64,000 bases of DNA from positions 248,001 to 312,000 of the forward strand of contig NZ_JAINRC010000011.1 in NCBI RefSeq assembly GCF_020400655.1. Direction: 5' to 3'. This document shows positions 8,227-17,199 of this stretch, piece after piece. This DNA is from Streptomyces spinosus (GTDB lineage Bacteria > Actinomycetota > Actinomycetes > Streptomycetales > Streptomycetaceae). Below the pieces are notes generated by a model. It saw nothing but the letters and a program-made list of their open reading frames with translations, searched no databases and was not told where the DNA came from. A program made the position numbers and the translations under genes. Numbering within the stretch: position 1 is the first letter of the stretch; each line of letters begins with the position of its first letter.

Positions 8227-8685
8227 ATGACCGCGCATTCCCCCGACGCCACCGACCGGCGCATCCTCGACGTCCTCCAGCGCGACGGACGGGCCAGCTA
8301 CGCCGAGCTGGCGCGGGCGGTTTCCATGTCGCCGAGCGCCGTCACCGAGCGGGTACGGCGACTGGAGGAGGCCGGCGTGATCCAGGGGTACGCGGCGGTG
8401 GTCGCTCCCGAGCGGCTGGGCCTGCCGATCCTCGCGTTCGTACGCCTGCGCTACCCGAACGGCAACTACAAGCCGTTCCACGACCTGGTCGCGGTGACGC
8501 CGGAGATCCTGGAGGCACACCACGTCACGGGCGACGACTGCTTCGTCATCAAGGTCGCCGCGCGGTCGATGTCCCATCTGGAGGAGGTCTCGGGACGGAT
8601 CGGCGCGCTGGGCTCCGTGACCACCAGCGTCGTGTACTCCTCCCCGCTGACCCGGCGTCCGCTGGGGGGTTGGACCGCTCCCTGA
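8227..8685 (+). CDS. Lrp/AsnC-family transcriptional regulator
   Basis: A 152-residue regulator. The N-terminal winged helix DRRILDVLQRDGRASYAELA with the recognition helix MSPSAVTERVRRLEEAGVI (about residues 10-55) is followed by the RAM/Lrp ligand-binding domain, with the characteristic strand GDDCFVIKVAARSMSHLEEV. It likely senses an amino acid or related small molecule and controls the divergent rhodanese gene and itself. The ATG at 8227 is chosen over upstream in-frame starts because the protein begins at the conserved HTH and a promoter sits immediately upstream. Confidence 0.92.
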   Translation: MTAHSPDATDRRILDVLQRDGRASYAELARAVSMSPSAVTERVRRLEEAGVIQGYAAVVAPERLGLPILAFVRLRYPNGNYKPFHDLVAVTPEILEAHHVTGDDCFVIKVAARSMSHLEEVSGRIGALGSVTTSVVYSSPLTRRPLGGWTAP

Positions 8686-8858
8686 CGCCCTCGGGTTCCC
8701 CGGGCTGGACGCGCGGGCCTGGTCCCCCGGCCGCGTCTTCCGGATGCGCCGCGTCGCCGAGCGAGGTACGGCCCCGCGTCCTACGGTGGAAGTGGGGCCA
8801 CTGCCGTGGCCGGTGGGGCCTCGCTCCCCCCGTCCTCGCGAACCGCGGGAGATTCCCG

Positions 8859-10211
8859 ATGACTTCGGACACCGCACCGTTGGACAGAGTGGACCATCTC
8901 GTGGTCCTCATGCTGGAGAACCGTTCCCTGGACAACATGCTCGGGTTCCTCTACACCGACCAGGGCAACCGCTCGCCCCGCGGCGACGCCTTCGAGGGAC
9001 TGACCGGCGCGGAGGCCAACCCCGACGGGAACGGCGGCAAGGTCACCGTCTTCCGGATCGACCCGGCCGAGCCCGGGGCGTACTTCATGCCGGGCTCCAT
9101 CCCCGGGGAGGAGTTCGACCGGGTGAACGTCCAGTTGTTCGGCACGGAGCATCCGCCCACACCCGTCCCCGACGCGACCAACGACGGCTTCGTCATCGAC
9201 TACGCGCAGGTCTATCCGACGCGGAGCGGTAACTCCCCGGACGTCACCGCGAGCGACATCATGGGCTGCTTCACCCCGGAAGGCGTGCCGGTGCTGTCCG
9301 GACTGGCCCGGGGCTACGCGGTGTGCGACCACTGGTACTGCTCGGTGCCCACCCAGACCCTGCCCAACCGGGCCTTCGCCCTTGCCGGGACCAGCCTGGG
9401 CTACCTGCTCGACAAGACCAGTCTGCAACTCGCGGAACAGACGCAGCGACCCTTGTTCGACACTCCGAGCATCTTCGGCCGGCTCGGTGACGCGTTCGAC
9501 TGGATGGTGTACGGGTACAACAAGTGGCCGAAGACCATGGCCGACTTCCCCGACACCCAGCGGGCCGGCATGCGTCACTTCGGCCAGTTCATGGACTTCG
9601 CGAAGGCGGCCGCCGGCGGCCGACTGCCCGCCTTCACCTTCCTGGAGCCCTCGTGGGGAACCACGGGGAACAGCCAGCATCCCCACGATGACGTGGCCCT
9701 GGGCGAGCGCCTCGTGTACGACACCTATCAGGCCCTGCGCCGCGGACCGGACTGGGCCAGGACCTTGCTGGTCGTCACCTACGACGAGCACGGCGGCTGT
9801 TACGACCACGTGCCTCCGCCCGCCGGCGCGACGCCACCCGACGACATCCGGGGAGTGGAGTTCGACTTCGACTTCACCCGGTTCGGGGTACGCGTGCCCG
9901 CCGTGCTGGTGTCGCCCCTCATCGAGCCCGGGACCGTCTTCCGCGTCCCCGACGACAGCGCGCCGCTGGACCACACCTCGCTGCTCAAGACGATCGGACA
10001 GAGATGGGGCCTGGAGCCGCTGACGGGCCGTGATGCCGCCGCACCCGGCATAGGGGACGTCCTGACCCTGGAGAGACCACGCGATGACGATCCGCTGTCC
10101 GATGTCCTCGTCCCCGTCTCCAGGGGCGGCAACCCCGCCCGGACCGAGACCTCACACCTCGACGCCGCCTACCACAGCCTCGTCGCCGCGAACCTCATCC
10201 CGCGTATGTGA
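8859..10211 (+). CDS. Phosphoesterase family protein (phospholipase C/acid phosphatase type)
   Basis: A 450-residue enzyme of the non-haemolytic phospholipase C / AcpA-like phosphoesterase family. The N-terminal VVLMLENRSLDNMLGF holds the metal-binding Glu-Asn pair, the internal VPTQTLPNRAFALAGTS region follows the family, and the C-terminal VVTYDEHGGCYDHVPPP (near residue 310) carries the Asp/His ligands. It should hydrolyse a phosphodiester or phosphomonoester. Oddly, I see no Sec or Tat signal peptide, though most relatives are exported; the sequence begins directly at the first catalytic strand. It converges on sbcC. Confidence 0.85.
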   Translation: MTSDTAPLDRVDHLVVLMLENRSLDNMLGFLYTDQGNRSPRGDAFEGLTGAEANPDGNGGKVTVFRIDPAEPGAYFMPGSIPGEEFDRVNVQLFGTEHPPTPVPDATNDGFVIDYAQVYPTRSGNSPDVTASDIMGCFTPEGVPVLSGLARGYAVCDHWYCSVPTQTLPNRAFALAGTSLGYLLDKTSLQLAEQTQRPLFDTPSIFGRLGDAFDWMVYGYNKWPKTMADFPDTQRAGMRHFGQFMDFAKAAAGGRLPAFTFLEPSWGTTGNSQHPHDDVALGERLVYDTYQALRRGPDWARTLLVVTYDEHGGCYDHVPPPAGATPPDDIRGVEFDFDFTRFGVRVPAVLVSPLIEPGTVFRVPDDSAPLDHTSLLKTIGQRWGLEPLTGRDAAAPGIGDVLTLERPRDDDPLSDVLVPVSRGGNPARTETSHLDAAYHSLVAANLIPRM

Positions 10212-10256
10212 GTGACGGCCTGAGCCCGGCGTCCGGAGAACCCCGCGCGCGACTCG

Positions 10257-13250
10257 TCATCCGACGCCCCGCTGCCGCAGTGTCGAGCCCGAGCGGTCCT
10301 TGACGACCTCCAGCTGGGCGTGAACGCGGCGGCGCAGGTCGGGGACGTGGCTGACGATGCCGACGCTGCGGTCGCGTTCGCGCAGGGAGTCCAGGACGTC
10401 CAGGACCTCGTCCAGGGTCTGGTCGTCCAGGCTGCCGAAGCCCTCGTCGATGAAGAGGGTGTCCAGGCGGACGCCGCCGGCCTCGTCAGTGACGACGTCG
10501 GCGAGGCCGAGCGCGAGCGCGAGGGAGGCGAAGAAGGTCTCGCCGCCGGACAGGGTGGCGGTGTCCCGTTCCCGTCCGGTCCAGGCGTCGACCACGTGCA
10601 GTCCCAGCCCGGAGCGCCCGCGCCCGGTGCGGTCGTCGGAGTGGACGAGGGTGTAGCGGCCCGACGACATGCGCTGGAGGCGGACGGTCGCGGCGGCGGC
10701 GACCTGTTCGAGACGGGCCGCCAGGACGTACGACTCCAGACGCATCCGGCGTTCGTTGTCGGCGGAGGTGCCCGCGGTGAGGGCGGCGAGCCGGGCGACC
10801 CGGTCGTACTCCTCGCGCAGCGGGCCGAGCCGGCGTACGGCCTGGCCGGCGCGGGCGGAGAGGCGGTCCAGCTGCGCGCAGCAGCGGGCGGCGGCGTCGC
10901 GCGCGGAGGCCGCCTCGCGCAGCCGCCGTTCCGCCGCGGCCGCGGTCCGTTCGGCCGTGGCCGGGTCGGCGGGCGGCTGCTGGGCGGCCGCCGCGGTAGC
11001 GGGGTCGGCGAGGACCGCGCGGACGGCGGCCTTCTCCTGCTGCCAGGCGTCCAGGCGGTGCTGGAGGTCACGGTGGGCGGCCGGGTCCAGGAGGGCCGCC
11101 GCGGCGGCCTGCGGCGTGTCGAAGCCGGCCCGGTAGGCGGCGTCGGCGAGGCGGGCGTCGGCGTCCTTCAGCCGCTGGGCGGCGTCCTCGGCGGCGCGCA
11201 CGGCGTCGGCGGCCTCGGTGAGCAGGGCCGCCCGCCGCTCCAGCTGGGCGGCCCGCGCGGCCACGCTGCCGGCGCTGCCCCGGGCCTGCTCCAGCTCGGC
11301 CTGGAGCTGGGTCTGTTCCCGTTCCAGGGTGTCGCGGCGGGTGAGCCGGGAGGCGGCCCGTACGGCGGCCTGCTGGCGGTCGGCGAGCCGCTGCTCGCGT
11401 TCCCGCTCGGCACGCCGCAGTTCCTCCTGGGCGGGGTGCAGGGCGGAGGCCGCGCGGCGGGCGCGGGCGTACTCCTGCTCCAGCCGGTCCGCCTCGGCGG
11501 CGAGTCGGTCGGTGGGCGTGTCCCCGGCCTCGGCGGTGGCGGCGGCCAGGGCCTCGCGGACCTCGCCGAGACGCCGCTCGTCCCCGGTGTGCTGCTCCTC
11601 GGCCCGCCGGCATGCGGCGAGGGCCCGGTCCTCGGCCTCGCGGTCGACGTGTCCGGCGACCCTGCGGGCGGGGGCGGGGTGTTCGGTGGCTCCGCAGACC
11701 GCGCAGGGCTCGCCGTCGGTGAGATGGGCGGCCAGTTCGGCGGCGATGCCGTTCAGCCGCTGTTCCTTGAGGTCGAGCCAGTGGACGCGGGCGTCGAGGG
11801 CGCGCTGCCGCGCGGCGTCCGCGCGCTGCCGGGCCTGTTCGAGGTCGGCGGCGAGCCGGTCGCGGGTGCGGGCCGCGTCGAGCCGGCGCCGCATGGGGTC
11901 GCGCTGGACGGCGAGCTGTTCGGCGCGGGTGGCGGCTTCCTGGGCGGAGTCGACGCGGGTCTGGAGGGCCGCGCGGACGCCGTCCCAGTCGGCGAGCCAG
12001 GCCTCCGCCTCGCGCAGGACGTCCTCGTCGGCGCGCTCCTGCCGGTCGAGTCCGGCCCGCTCCTCGGCGAGTTCGGCGAGCCTGCGTTCGGCGCGCCGGG
12101 CCGCGTCCAGGCCGCCGAGTTCCTCGGCGGCCCGGCGGGCGGCGGCGGCCAGTCCGCTCGCGCCAGCGTCGGCGAAGGAGTCGGGGAGCAGTCCGCGCGC
12201 GCGTGCCTCGGCCGCGGTGGTCCGGCGGTGTTCCGCCTCTGCGGCGTCCCGCAGCTCCAGGGCGGGGGCGACCGCCTCCGCCTTGCGGGCCCGCTCCATG
12301 CGCTGCTGGTTCTCCCGGTGGGCGCCGGACCGCTCCCGGAGGCGCTCGGCGCGCTGCCGGGCCTCGGCGAACCGGGCCTGCAGTCGGGCGAGTTCGCGTG
12401 TCTCGTCCAGGGTGCGGCGGGCGTCGGCGTGGGCGGACTCGGCGGCGGACAGCCGGCAGTGGGCGACGGTGAGGCGTTCCCGGGCGGTGCTGCGCGCCAC
12501 GGCGGCGGCGCCGAGGACGGCCTCGGCCAGTCCCGGGTCGCCGGGTGCCAGGCCGGGCAGCTCCATGGCGTCGCCGGCCTCCTGCTGCATGCGGTGGGCG
12601 TCGGCGAGGAGGGCTGCGTCGCCCTCGCGCACGCGTGCCTCGGTGGCGCGGCGGCGTTCGGCGAGGCGCTTCTCGACGTCGGCGAAGCGCTGCGTGTCGA
12701 AGAGGCGGCCGAGGAGTCTGCCGCGGGCCTCGGCGTCGGCGCGCAGGAAGCGGGCGAAGTCGCCCTGGGGCAGCAGGACGACCTGGCAGAACTGCTCTCG
12801 GCTCATGCCGAGCAGCTGGGTGATCTCCTCGCCGATCTCCTGGTGGGAGCGGCTGCGGTCCTTCCAGACGCCGGCCGTGCCGTCGTACTCGCGCAGCCAG
12901 GTCTGGGCCTTGTCGACGGTCGTGCCCGTGCCCCGCAGCTTGGGGCGCTCCCACGGGGGCTGCCGGGTGATCTCCAGCCGGCGTCCGGCGACGGTGAGTT
13001 CGAGACGGACCTCGGTACGGGTGCCGGGCCGGGCGTGGTCGCTGCGCAGGGTCATGCCCTGGCCGTTCTGCCGGGCGCCGGGGACGGAGCCGTAGAGGGC
13101 GTAGCAGACGGCGTCCAGGACGGACGTCTTGCCGGCGCCGGTGGGGCCGTGCAGCAGGAACAGCCCGGCGGCGGACAGGGCGTCGAAGTCGACGCTCTGG
13201 GCGCTTCCGAAGGGTCCGAAGGCGGTGAGGTCGAGCCGGTGCAGCCTCAC
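10257..13250 (-). CDS. sbcC: Exonuclease SbcC (AAA/SMC-type ATPase subunit)
   Basis: A 997-residue SMC-like ATPase. Walker A is GPTGAGKTS (35-43); long Ala/Arg/Glu-rich coiled coils occupy most of the middle; the zinc hook CAVC is at Cys516-Cys519 within DGEPCAVCGATEHP; the second coil returns to the ABC signature LSGGETFFASLALALG near 899, followed by Walker B. With SbcD it forms the MRN-like nuclease that opens hairpins and processes double-strand-break ends. The GTG start at 13250 overlaps the sbcD stop by 4 nt (GTGA), so the two are translationally coupled. Long open frames on the opposite strand here are codon-bias shadows. Confidence 0.96.
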   Translation of the reverse strand: MRLHRLDLTAFGPFGSAQSVDFDALSAAGLFLLHGPTGAGKTSVLDAVCYALYGSVPGARQNGQGMTLRSDHARPGTRTEVRLELTVAGRRLEITRQPPWERPKLRGTGTTVDKAQTWLREYDGTAGVWKDRSRSHQEIGEEITQLLGMSREQFCQVVLLPQGDFARFLRADAEARGRLLGRLFDTQRFADVEKRLAERRRATEARVREGDAALLADAHRMQQEAGDAMELPGLAPGDPGLAEAVLGAAAVARSTARERLTVAHCRLSAAESAHADARRTLDETRELARLQARFAEARQRAERLRERSGAHRENQQRMERARKAEAVAPALELRDAAEAEHRRTTAAEARARGLLPDSFADAGASGLAAAARRAAEELGGLDAARRAERRLAELAEERAGLDRQERADEDVLREAEAWLADWDGVRAALQTRVDSAQEAATRAEQLAVQRDPMRRRLDAARTRDRLAADLEQARQRADAARQRALDARVHWLDLKEQRLNGIAAELAAHLTDGEPCAVCGATEHPAPARRVAGHVDREAEDRALAACRRAEEQHTGDERRLGEVREALAAATAEAGDTPTDRLAAEADRLEQEYARARRAASALHPAQEELRRAEREREQRLADRQQAAVRAASRLTRRDTLEREQTQLQAELEQARGSAGSVAARAAQLERRAALLTEAADAVRAAEDAAQRLKDADARLADAAYRAGFDTPQAAAAALLDPAAHRDLQHRLDAWQQEKAAVRAVLADPATAAAAQQPPADPATAERTAAAAERRLREAASARDAAARCCAQLDRLSARAGQAVRRLGPLREEYDRVARLAALTAGTSADNERRMRLESYVLAARLEQVAAAATVRLQRMSSGRYTLVHSDDRTGRGRSGLGLHVVDAWTGRERDTATLSGGETFFASLALALGLADVVTDEAGGVRLDTLFIDEGFGSLDDQTLDEVLDVLDSLRERDRSVGIVSHVPDLRRRVHAQLEVVKDRSGSTLRQRGVG

Positions 13251-14410
13251 CGGGCCACCTCCCGCACGGCGTCGTCGGCGCGCACGGCGTCGAAGGCCTC
13301 GCGCAGCACGGCCGCCTCCTGCTCGTCGGGTCCGGTGCCGCGCACGTGGGCGACGAAGTCCTGGGCGATCTGCTGGTCGCTGCGGCCGGCGAGGCGGCGG
13401 GCGTACGACACCTGGGGGTCGTCCGGGGTGCGCTCGGGGGCGAAGACCAGGCTGAGGGTGTGCGGGAACCGCTCGGTGAGCCGGGCCATGGGGTCGGCCG
13501 GGCGGACGGGGTCGGTGAGGGTGGCCTCGACCCAGGCGTCCTCGTGGCGGGTCAGCGCCGGGTCGGCGAGAAGGTCGTCCAGGGTGCCGCTGAGGCGGGC
13601 GAGCGGGCGGGGCACCGGGCAGTCGACGCGTTCGGCCGTGAGGGAGCCGTCCGCGTCCAGGTCGATCAGCCACATGCTCTTGCGGTGGCCGGCCTCGGAG
13701 AAGGAGTAGGCGAGCGGCGATCCGGAGTAGCGCACGCGCTCGGTGATGGTCTGGCAGCCGTGCAGGTGCCCGAGCGCCACGTAGTCGACGCCGTCGAAGA
13801 CGCCGGCCGGTACGGCGGCCACTCCCCCGACGGTGATGTCCCGCTCGCTGTCGCTGGCCTCGCCGCCGGTGACGAAGGCGTGGGCGAGGACGACGGAACG
13901 CGTGCCCGGCGCGCGGGTGGCGAGGTCGGCGCGTACGCGGTCCATGGCGGCGCCCAGCACGGTCTCGTGGCCGGCCTTGTCGACGCCGAACTCGTCCTTC
14001 ACCAGGGCCGGTTCCAGGTACGGCAGGCCGTAGAAGGCGACGTCGCCGTGGGCGTCGGGGAGCACGACGGGGGTGCCGGCGGCGGACGGCTCGGTGCGCA
14101 GGTGGATGCCCGCGCGGCCGATGAGTCCGGCGCCGACGCCGAGACGGCGGGCCGAGTCGTGGTTGCCGGAGATCATCACCGTGGGCACGCCGAGGCCGGC
14201 CAGGCGGTGCAGGGCGGCGTCGAACAGCTCGATCGCGGCGAGCGGGGGCACCGCGCGGTCGTACACATCGCCCGACACGACCACCGCGTCCACCTCGCGC
14301 TCACGCACGGTGGTGACGAGGTGACCGATGAACTCGGCCTGGGCCCCGAGCAGGTTCACCCGGTGGAAGGCCCGGCCGAGGTGCCAGTCGGACGTGTGCA
14401 GGATCCTCAT
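13247..14410 (-). CDS. sbcD: Exonuclease SbcD (Mre11-like nuclease subunit)
   Basis: A 387-residue metallophosphoesterase. Motifs in order: HTSDWHLGR (residues 5-13), VSGDVYDRA (about 46-54), ISGNHDSARR (about 78-87), a His-containing segment AHAFVTGGE, and the GHLHG metal ligand motif. These coordinate the two Mn ions of Mre11/SbcD nucleases. The C-terminal capping region contacts SbcC. ATG start at 14410. It is first in the sbcDC operon, which separates from yigZ by a 107-bp gap. Confidence 0.96.
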   Translation of the reverse strand: MRILHTSDWHLGRAFHRVNLLGAQAEFIGHLVTTVREREVDAVVVSGDVYDRAVPPLAAIELFDAALHRLAGLGVPTVMISGNHDSARRLGVGAGLIGRAGIHLRTEPSAAGTPVVLPDAHGDVAFYGLPYLEPALVKDEFGVDKAGHETVLGAAMDRVRADLATRAPGTRSVVLAHAFVTGGEASDSERDITVGGVAAVPAGVFDGVDYVALGHLHGCQTITERVRYSGSPLAYSFSEAGHRKSMWLIDLDADGSLTAERVDCPVPRPLARLSGTLDDLLADPALTRHEDAWVEATLTDPVRPADPMARLTERFPHTLSLVFAPERTPDDPQVSYARRLAGRSDQQIAQDFVAHVRGTGPDEQEAAVLREAFDAVRADDAVREVAR

Positions 14411-14517
14411 GATCCCCGAGCGTAACGGCCGGGTCCGACAGCACGGGCGGTTACTCCGGTACCAGCCCGCCATGACCCGTACACCACAAGACCGTTGCGT
14501 CCGATTAGACCCAATTG

Positions 14518-15144
14518 TCAAGCGTCTCCGTAGGCTTCGCCGCCGAGTTCGAAGCCCGCCGTGCCCGCCGTCACATCGGCGAGCCAGGAGCGGAAGGCGT
14601 CCACTTCGGCGTCGGGCAGACCGATCTCGATGGTGACGGCCTCGCCGTAGCGGACGTCCCGCACCTCGCGTCCGGTGGCGCGCAGGTCGTTCTGGACCTT
14701 GCCGGCGCGCTGGTGGTCGACGGTGACCGTGGCCAGCCGGAAACGGCGCCGGGTGATCGTGCCGAGCGCGTCCAGGGCCTCGCCGACCGAGCCGCCGTAC
14801 GCGCGGATGAGTCCGCCGGCGCCGAGCTTCACGCCGCCGTAGTAGCGGGTGACGACGGCCACCACGTACCGCATGTCCCGGCGCAGCAGCATCTGCAGCA
14901 TGGGCACACCGGCGGTGCCGCCCGGTTCGCCGTCGTCGCTGGCCTTCTGCACGGAGGCGTCGGCGCCGATGACGTAGGCCCAGCAGTTGTGGGTGGCGTC
15001 GGCGTGCTCCTTGCGCACGGCGGCGATGAAGTCCTGGGCCTCCTGCTCGGTGGCGGCCGGGGCGAGGGCGCACAGGAAGCGGGAGCGGTTGATCTCGGTC
15101 TCGTGCACGCCCGCGCGGGCGACTGTGCGGTACTCGTCCTGCAT
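14518..15144 (-). CDS. YigZ/IMPACT-family protein
   Basis: A 208-residue protein of the UPF0029/IMPACT family: the N-terminal domain has the hallmark THNCWAYVIG strand, then ASDDGEPGGTAGVPMLQML and the VVAVVTRYYGGVKLGAGGLI stretch near residues 92-115. The C-terminal ferredoxin-like domain is the YigZ-type extension. Relatives bind nucleic acid or modulate translation; the exact role is unknown. ATG start at 15144. The gene lies on the same strand as SixA and sbcD but with separating gaps. Confidence 0.93.
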   Translation of the reverse strand: MQDEYRTVARAGVHETEINRSRFLCALAPAATEQEAQDFIAAVRKEHADATHNCWAYVIGADASVQKASDDGEPGGTAGVPMLQMLLRRDMRYVVAVVTRYYGGVKLGAGGLIRAYGGSVGEALDALGTITRRRFRLATVTVDHQRAGKVQNDLRATGREVRDVRYGEAVTIEIGLPDAEVDAFRSWLADVTAGTAGFELGGEAYGDA

Positions 15145-15178
15145 CCGGCCAGCCTATGCGAGCGCCGGACGCCCCTGT

Positions 15179-15721
15179 TCAGCTCCTCTTCTTCCCGCGC
15201 GGGACCGTGAAGGAGGTGAGCAGGGCCGTGCCCGGGGCCAGGGCCGGCCAGTCGGTGCCGTGCCAGGCGAGCACGGCGATGGCGCCGGTCGGGAACTTCG
15301 CCCGCACCCGGTCGAGGGTGTCGTCGAGGCCGTCCGCGGCCAGCGTCAGCACCAGTTCCTCCAGGCCGGGGTTGTGGCCGACCAGCAGCAGCGTCCGGAC
15401 CTCCGGCGGCGCCTCGCGCACGACCTCCAGCAGCTCGGGTGCGCCGGCCGCGTACAGCCGCCGGTCGTAGCGCACCGGCGGCGGCGTGGCCCACTCGGCG
15501 GAGGCCAGCTCCCAGGTGCGGCGGGCGCGTACGGCGGTGGAGCACAGGGCGAGGTCGGGCAGCGTCACGGCGGCGAGGGCCCGTCCGGCGGCCGGCGCGT
15601 CACGCAGCCCGCGCGGGGCGAGCGGTCTGCGGTGGTCCTCGACACCCTCGGGCCACGCCGACTTCGCGTGCCGCAACACCACGAGCCGCCGCAGCGGACC
15701 GGCACCTGCGGGGGCGCTCAC
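15179..15721 (-). CDS. SixA-like phosphohistidine phosphatase
   Basis: A 180-residue histidine phosphatase. The catalytic VLRHAKSAWP motif (RHAK form of RHG, at about residues 13-22) is followed by a DHRRPLAPRGLRDA segment, CSTAVRARRTWELA (substrate Arg) and the second catalytic His in LLVGHNPGLEELV, all as in SixA. It would remove phosphate from phosphohistidine or another small substrate. The GTG at 15721 is the start; the sequence around it (GTGAGCGCCCC) is repeated four times upstream. It probably once overlapped the upstream CysRS-like gene directly. Confidence 0.9.
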   Translation of the reverse strand: MSAPAGAGPLRRLVVLRHAKSAWPEGVEDHRRPLAPRGLRDAPAAGRALAAVTLPDLALCSTAVRARRTWELASAEWATPPPVRYDRRLYAAGAPELLEVVREAPPEVRTLLLVGHNPGLEELVLTLAADGLDDTLDRVRAKFPTGAIAVLAWHGTDWPALAPGTALLTSFTVPRGKKRS

Positions 15722-16141
15722 GCGGGGCTCCCCGCCGGGGCGCTCACGCGGGGCTCCCGACAGGACACGGCGCCGGCGACCCGCCGTGGCCCCCGGCACC
15801 CCCGCACCATCCGGGCCAGGGCCACCGGAGCACCACCGGCACCCAGGGCCGGTCCACCACCGCGGGGGCGATCACGAAAGGCTCCCGGCGGCCACGCGGC
15901 GCCGGCACGTCCCGGCCGCCCCCGGAAGACCCGCACCACCTGTACTCGGCCCGCTGAACTCGCACCACCTGCACTCGGCCCGCCGGAACACCACCGGCCA
16001 CAGCCCCCCCGGCAGCCGCCGACACGTTCACGCGTACCTCCCGACACCACTCGGCGCCGACAACCCGCCATGGCCCCGGGCACTCCCGGACCCGGCCGGC
16101 GGGAGCACCGCCGGCCCGCGGCCGCCGGGGCGATCACGCGG
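15711..16141. repeat. Amplified stop/start junction between CysRS-like and SixA genes
   Basis: The region holds four degenerate copies of a segment at 15711, 15737, 15865 and 16127; 15711-15732 and 15737-15758 are identical over 22 nt. A longer similarity links 15764-15799 to 16046-16083. On the minus strand each copy contains the end of the upstream gene (Ser-Pro-Ala-stop) overlapping a GTG start. As a result an open frame of 139 codons (16137 to 15718) begins with a GTGA overlap on the upstream stop and ends with a GTGA overlap on the SixA start. It has no recognisable domain, is rich in Gly/Ala/Arg/Pro, and may be a translated linker rather than a functional gene. Confidence 0.8.
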
Positions 16142-17057
16142 GGCTACCGAGGTCGCGTGCGAGGTCCAGGGCGAGCAGGCGGTCGGCGTAGGCGTACGTC
16201 TCGAAGCGGGCTCCGTCGGTGAGGTCCGGGGTGGACGCCACGTCCCGCAGCACGTCCAGTACCCCCGGCAGGTCGAGATCGTCCTCCCAGGCGGCCCGCA
16301 ACCGTGCGCGCACCGGTTCCGGCACCGGTCGTGAGGGACGCCGCGCCCAGCCGGCCATGGCCCGCCGCCAGTCCGCGAGCTGCCCGGCGGCCCGGTCCAG
16401 GGCGCCGCCGTCCAGCCGTGCGGGCTGGTGCCGCGGGACGCGGAGCAGGGCGAGCCGGAGCGCCGCGGGGTCGGCGAGCAGGACCGGGAGCGACGGCTGC
16501 GGCCCGGCCCACTCCACCGGGGCGACGGCGACCAGGGGGCCCTCTTCCCGTGCCCCCGGCACCGGGTCCCGCGTCGGGCCTGCGGCCGACCGGGCCACCG
16601 GCGCCGTCGCCGAGCCCTCGGCCCGTTCGCCCCGTGCCCCCGCCGCCGTCGGGGCCTCGCCCCGCTCCTCGGGTGCCGGGCCGGGCACCGCTCCCCCAGC
16701 CGGCTCCCCCGGCACCGGGTCCCTCCCGGTCCACCGCGCCCGTTCCTCCCGCCGGGCGACGCGGATCACCTGGGCCTCGCCCAAGCCGGACGCGAGGTCG
16801 CGGTCGTCCTCGAAGGGGCGGATGGCGAGGCGGGTGGCGGCTGTGCGGAGTTCCGGCTGGTCGCGGGGGGCGGTGAGGATCGTCCAGACCGGGGTGCCGC
16901 CCAGTTCCAGCGCCCGTACCAGCAGATCCGCGGTGAGCATCACCCTAAGGGCCGTCGGGTCGAGCCCGGAGGCGTCGGTCGCGATGCGGGTCAGGCCGCG
17001 CCGGGCGGGCGCGGCGGGGACGGGCTCACCGGTTCGGGCGTCGAGAATGCGCAGCAC
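16134..17057 (-). CDS. Cysteinyl-tRNA synthetase-like protein without catalytic motifs
   Basis: A 307-residue protein. The N-terminal segment LRVMLTADLLVRALELGGT resembles the start of the CysRS Rossmann domain, and the C-terminal EDDLDLPGVLDVL plus ARFETYAYADRLLALDLARD resembles the CysRS DALR/anticodon-proximal helices. The HIGH and KMSKS signatures and the zinc-binding cysteines are absent. In between (about residues 110-175) lies a Pro/Gly/Glu-rich low-complexity stretch with internal repetition (RDPVPG occurs twice). Probably a degenerate synthetase paralogue with another role. GTG start at 17057. Confidence 0.7.
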   Translation of the reverse strand: MLRILDARTGEPVPAAPARRGLTRIATDASGLDPTALRVMLTADLLVRALELGGTPVWTILTAPRDQPELRTAATRLAIRPFEDDRDLASGLGEAQVIRVARREERARWTGRDPVPGEPAGGAVPGPAPEERGEAPTAAGARGERAEGSATAPVARSAAGPTRDPVPGAREEGPLVAVAPVEWAGPQPSLPVLLADPAALRLALLRVPRHQPARLDGGALDRAAGQLADWRRAMAGWARRPSRPVPEPVRARLRAAWEDDLDLPGVLDVLRDVASTPDLTDGARFETYAYADRLLALDLARDLGSPA

Positions 17058-17199
17058 GGGGCGAGCGTAGGCGGGTGGGCGGCCGTACGCAGCGGCTTGC
17101 GCCGATTCCGGACAGCGTGGCGGGGTGCGGCGGGAATCCACACCCGCCGTGGCGATGTTGCCCGGACGCACAGTTCCCCGCAGCCCGAGGAGGCGGCCG

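Noticed and set aside
10320..13709. Very long plus-strand ORF (about 1129 residues) opposite sbcC/sbcD
   Set aside because: A codon-bias shadow of the minus-strand nuclease genes; no domain, Gly/Ala/Arg-skewed.
15718..16137. 139-codon minus-strand ORF between CysRS-like and SixA genes as a genuine gene
   Set aside because: Composed of diverged copies of the gene junction; no domain. Kept as a possible translated linker, not a separate gene.
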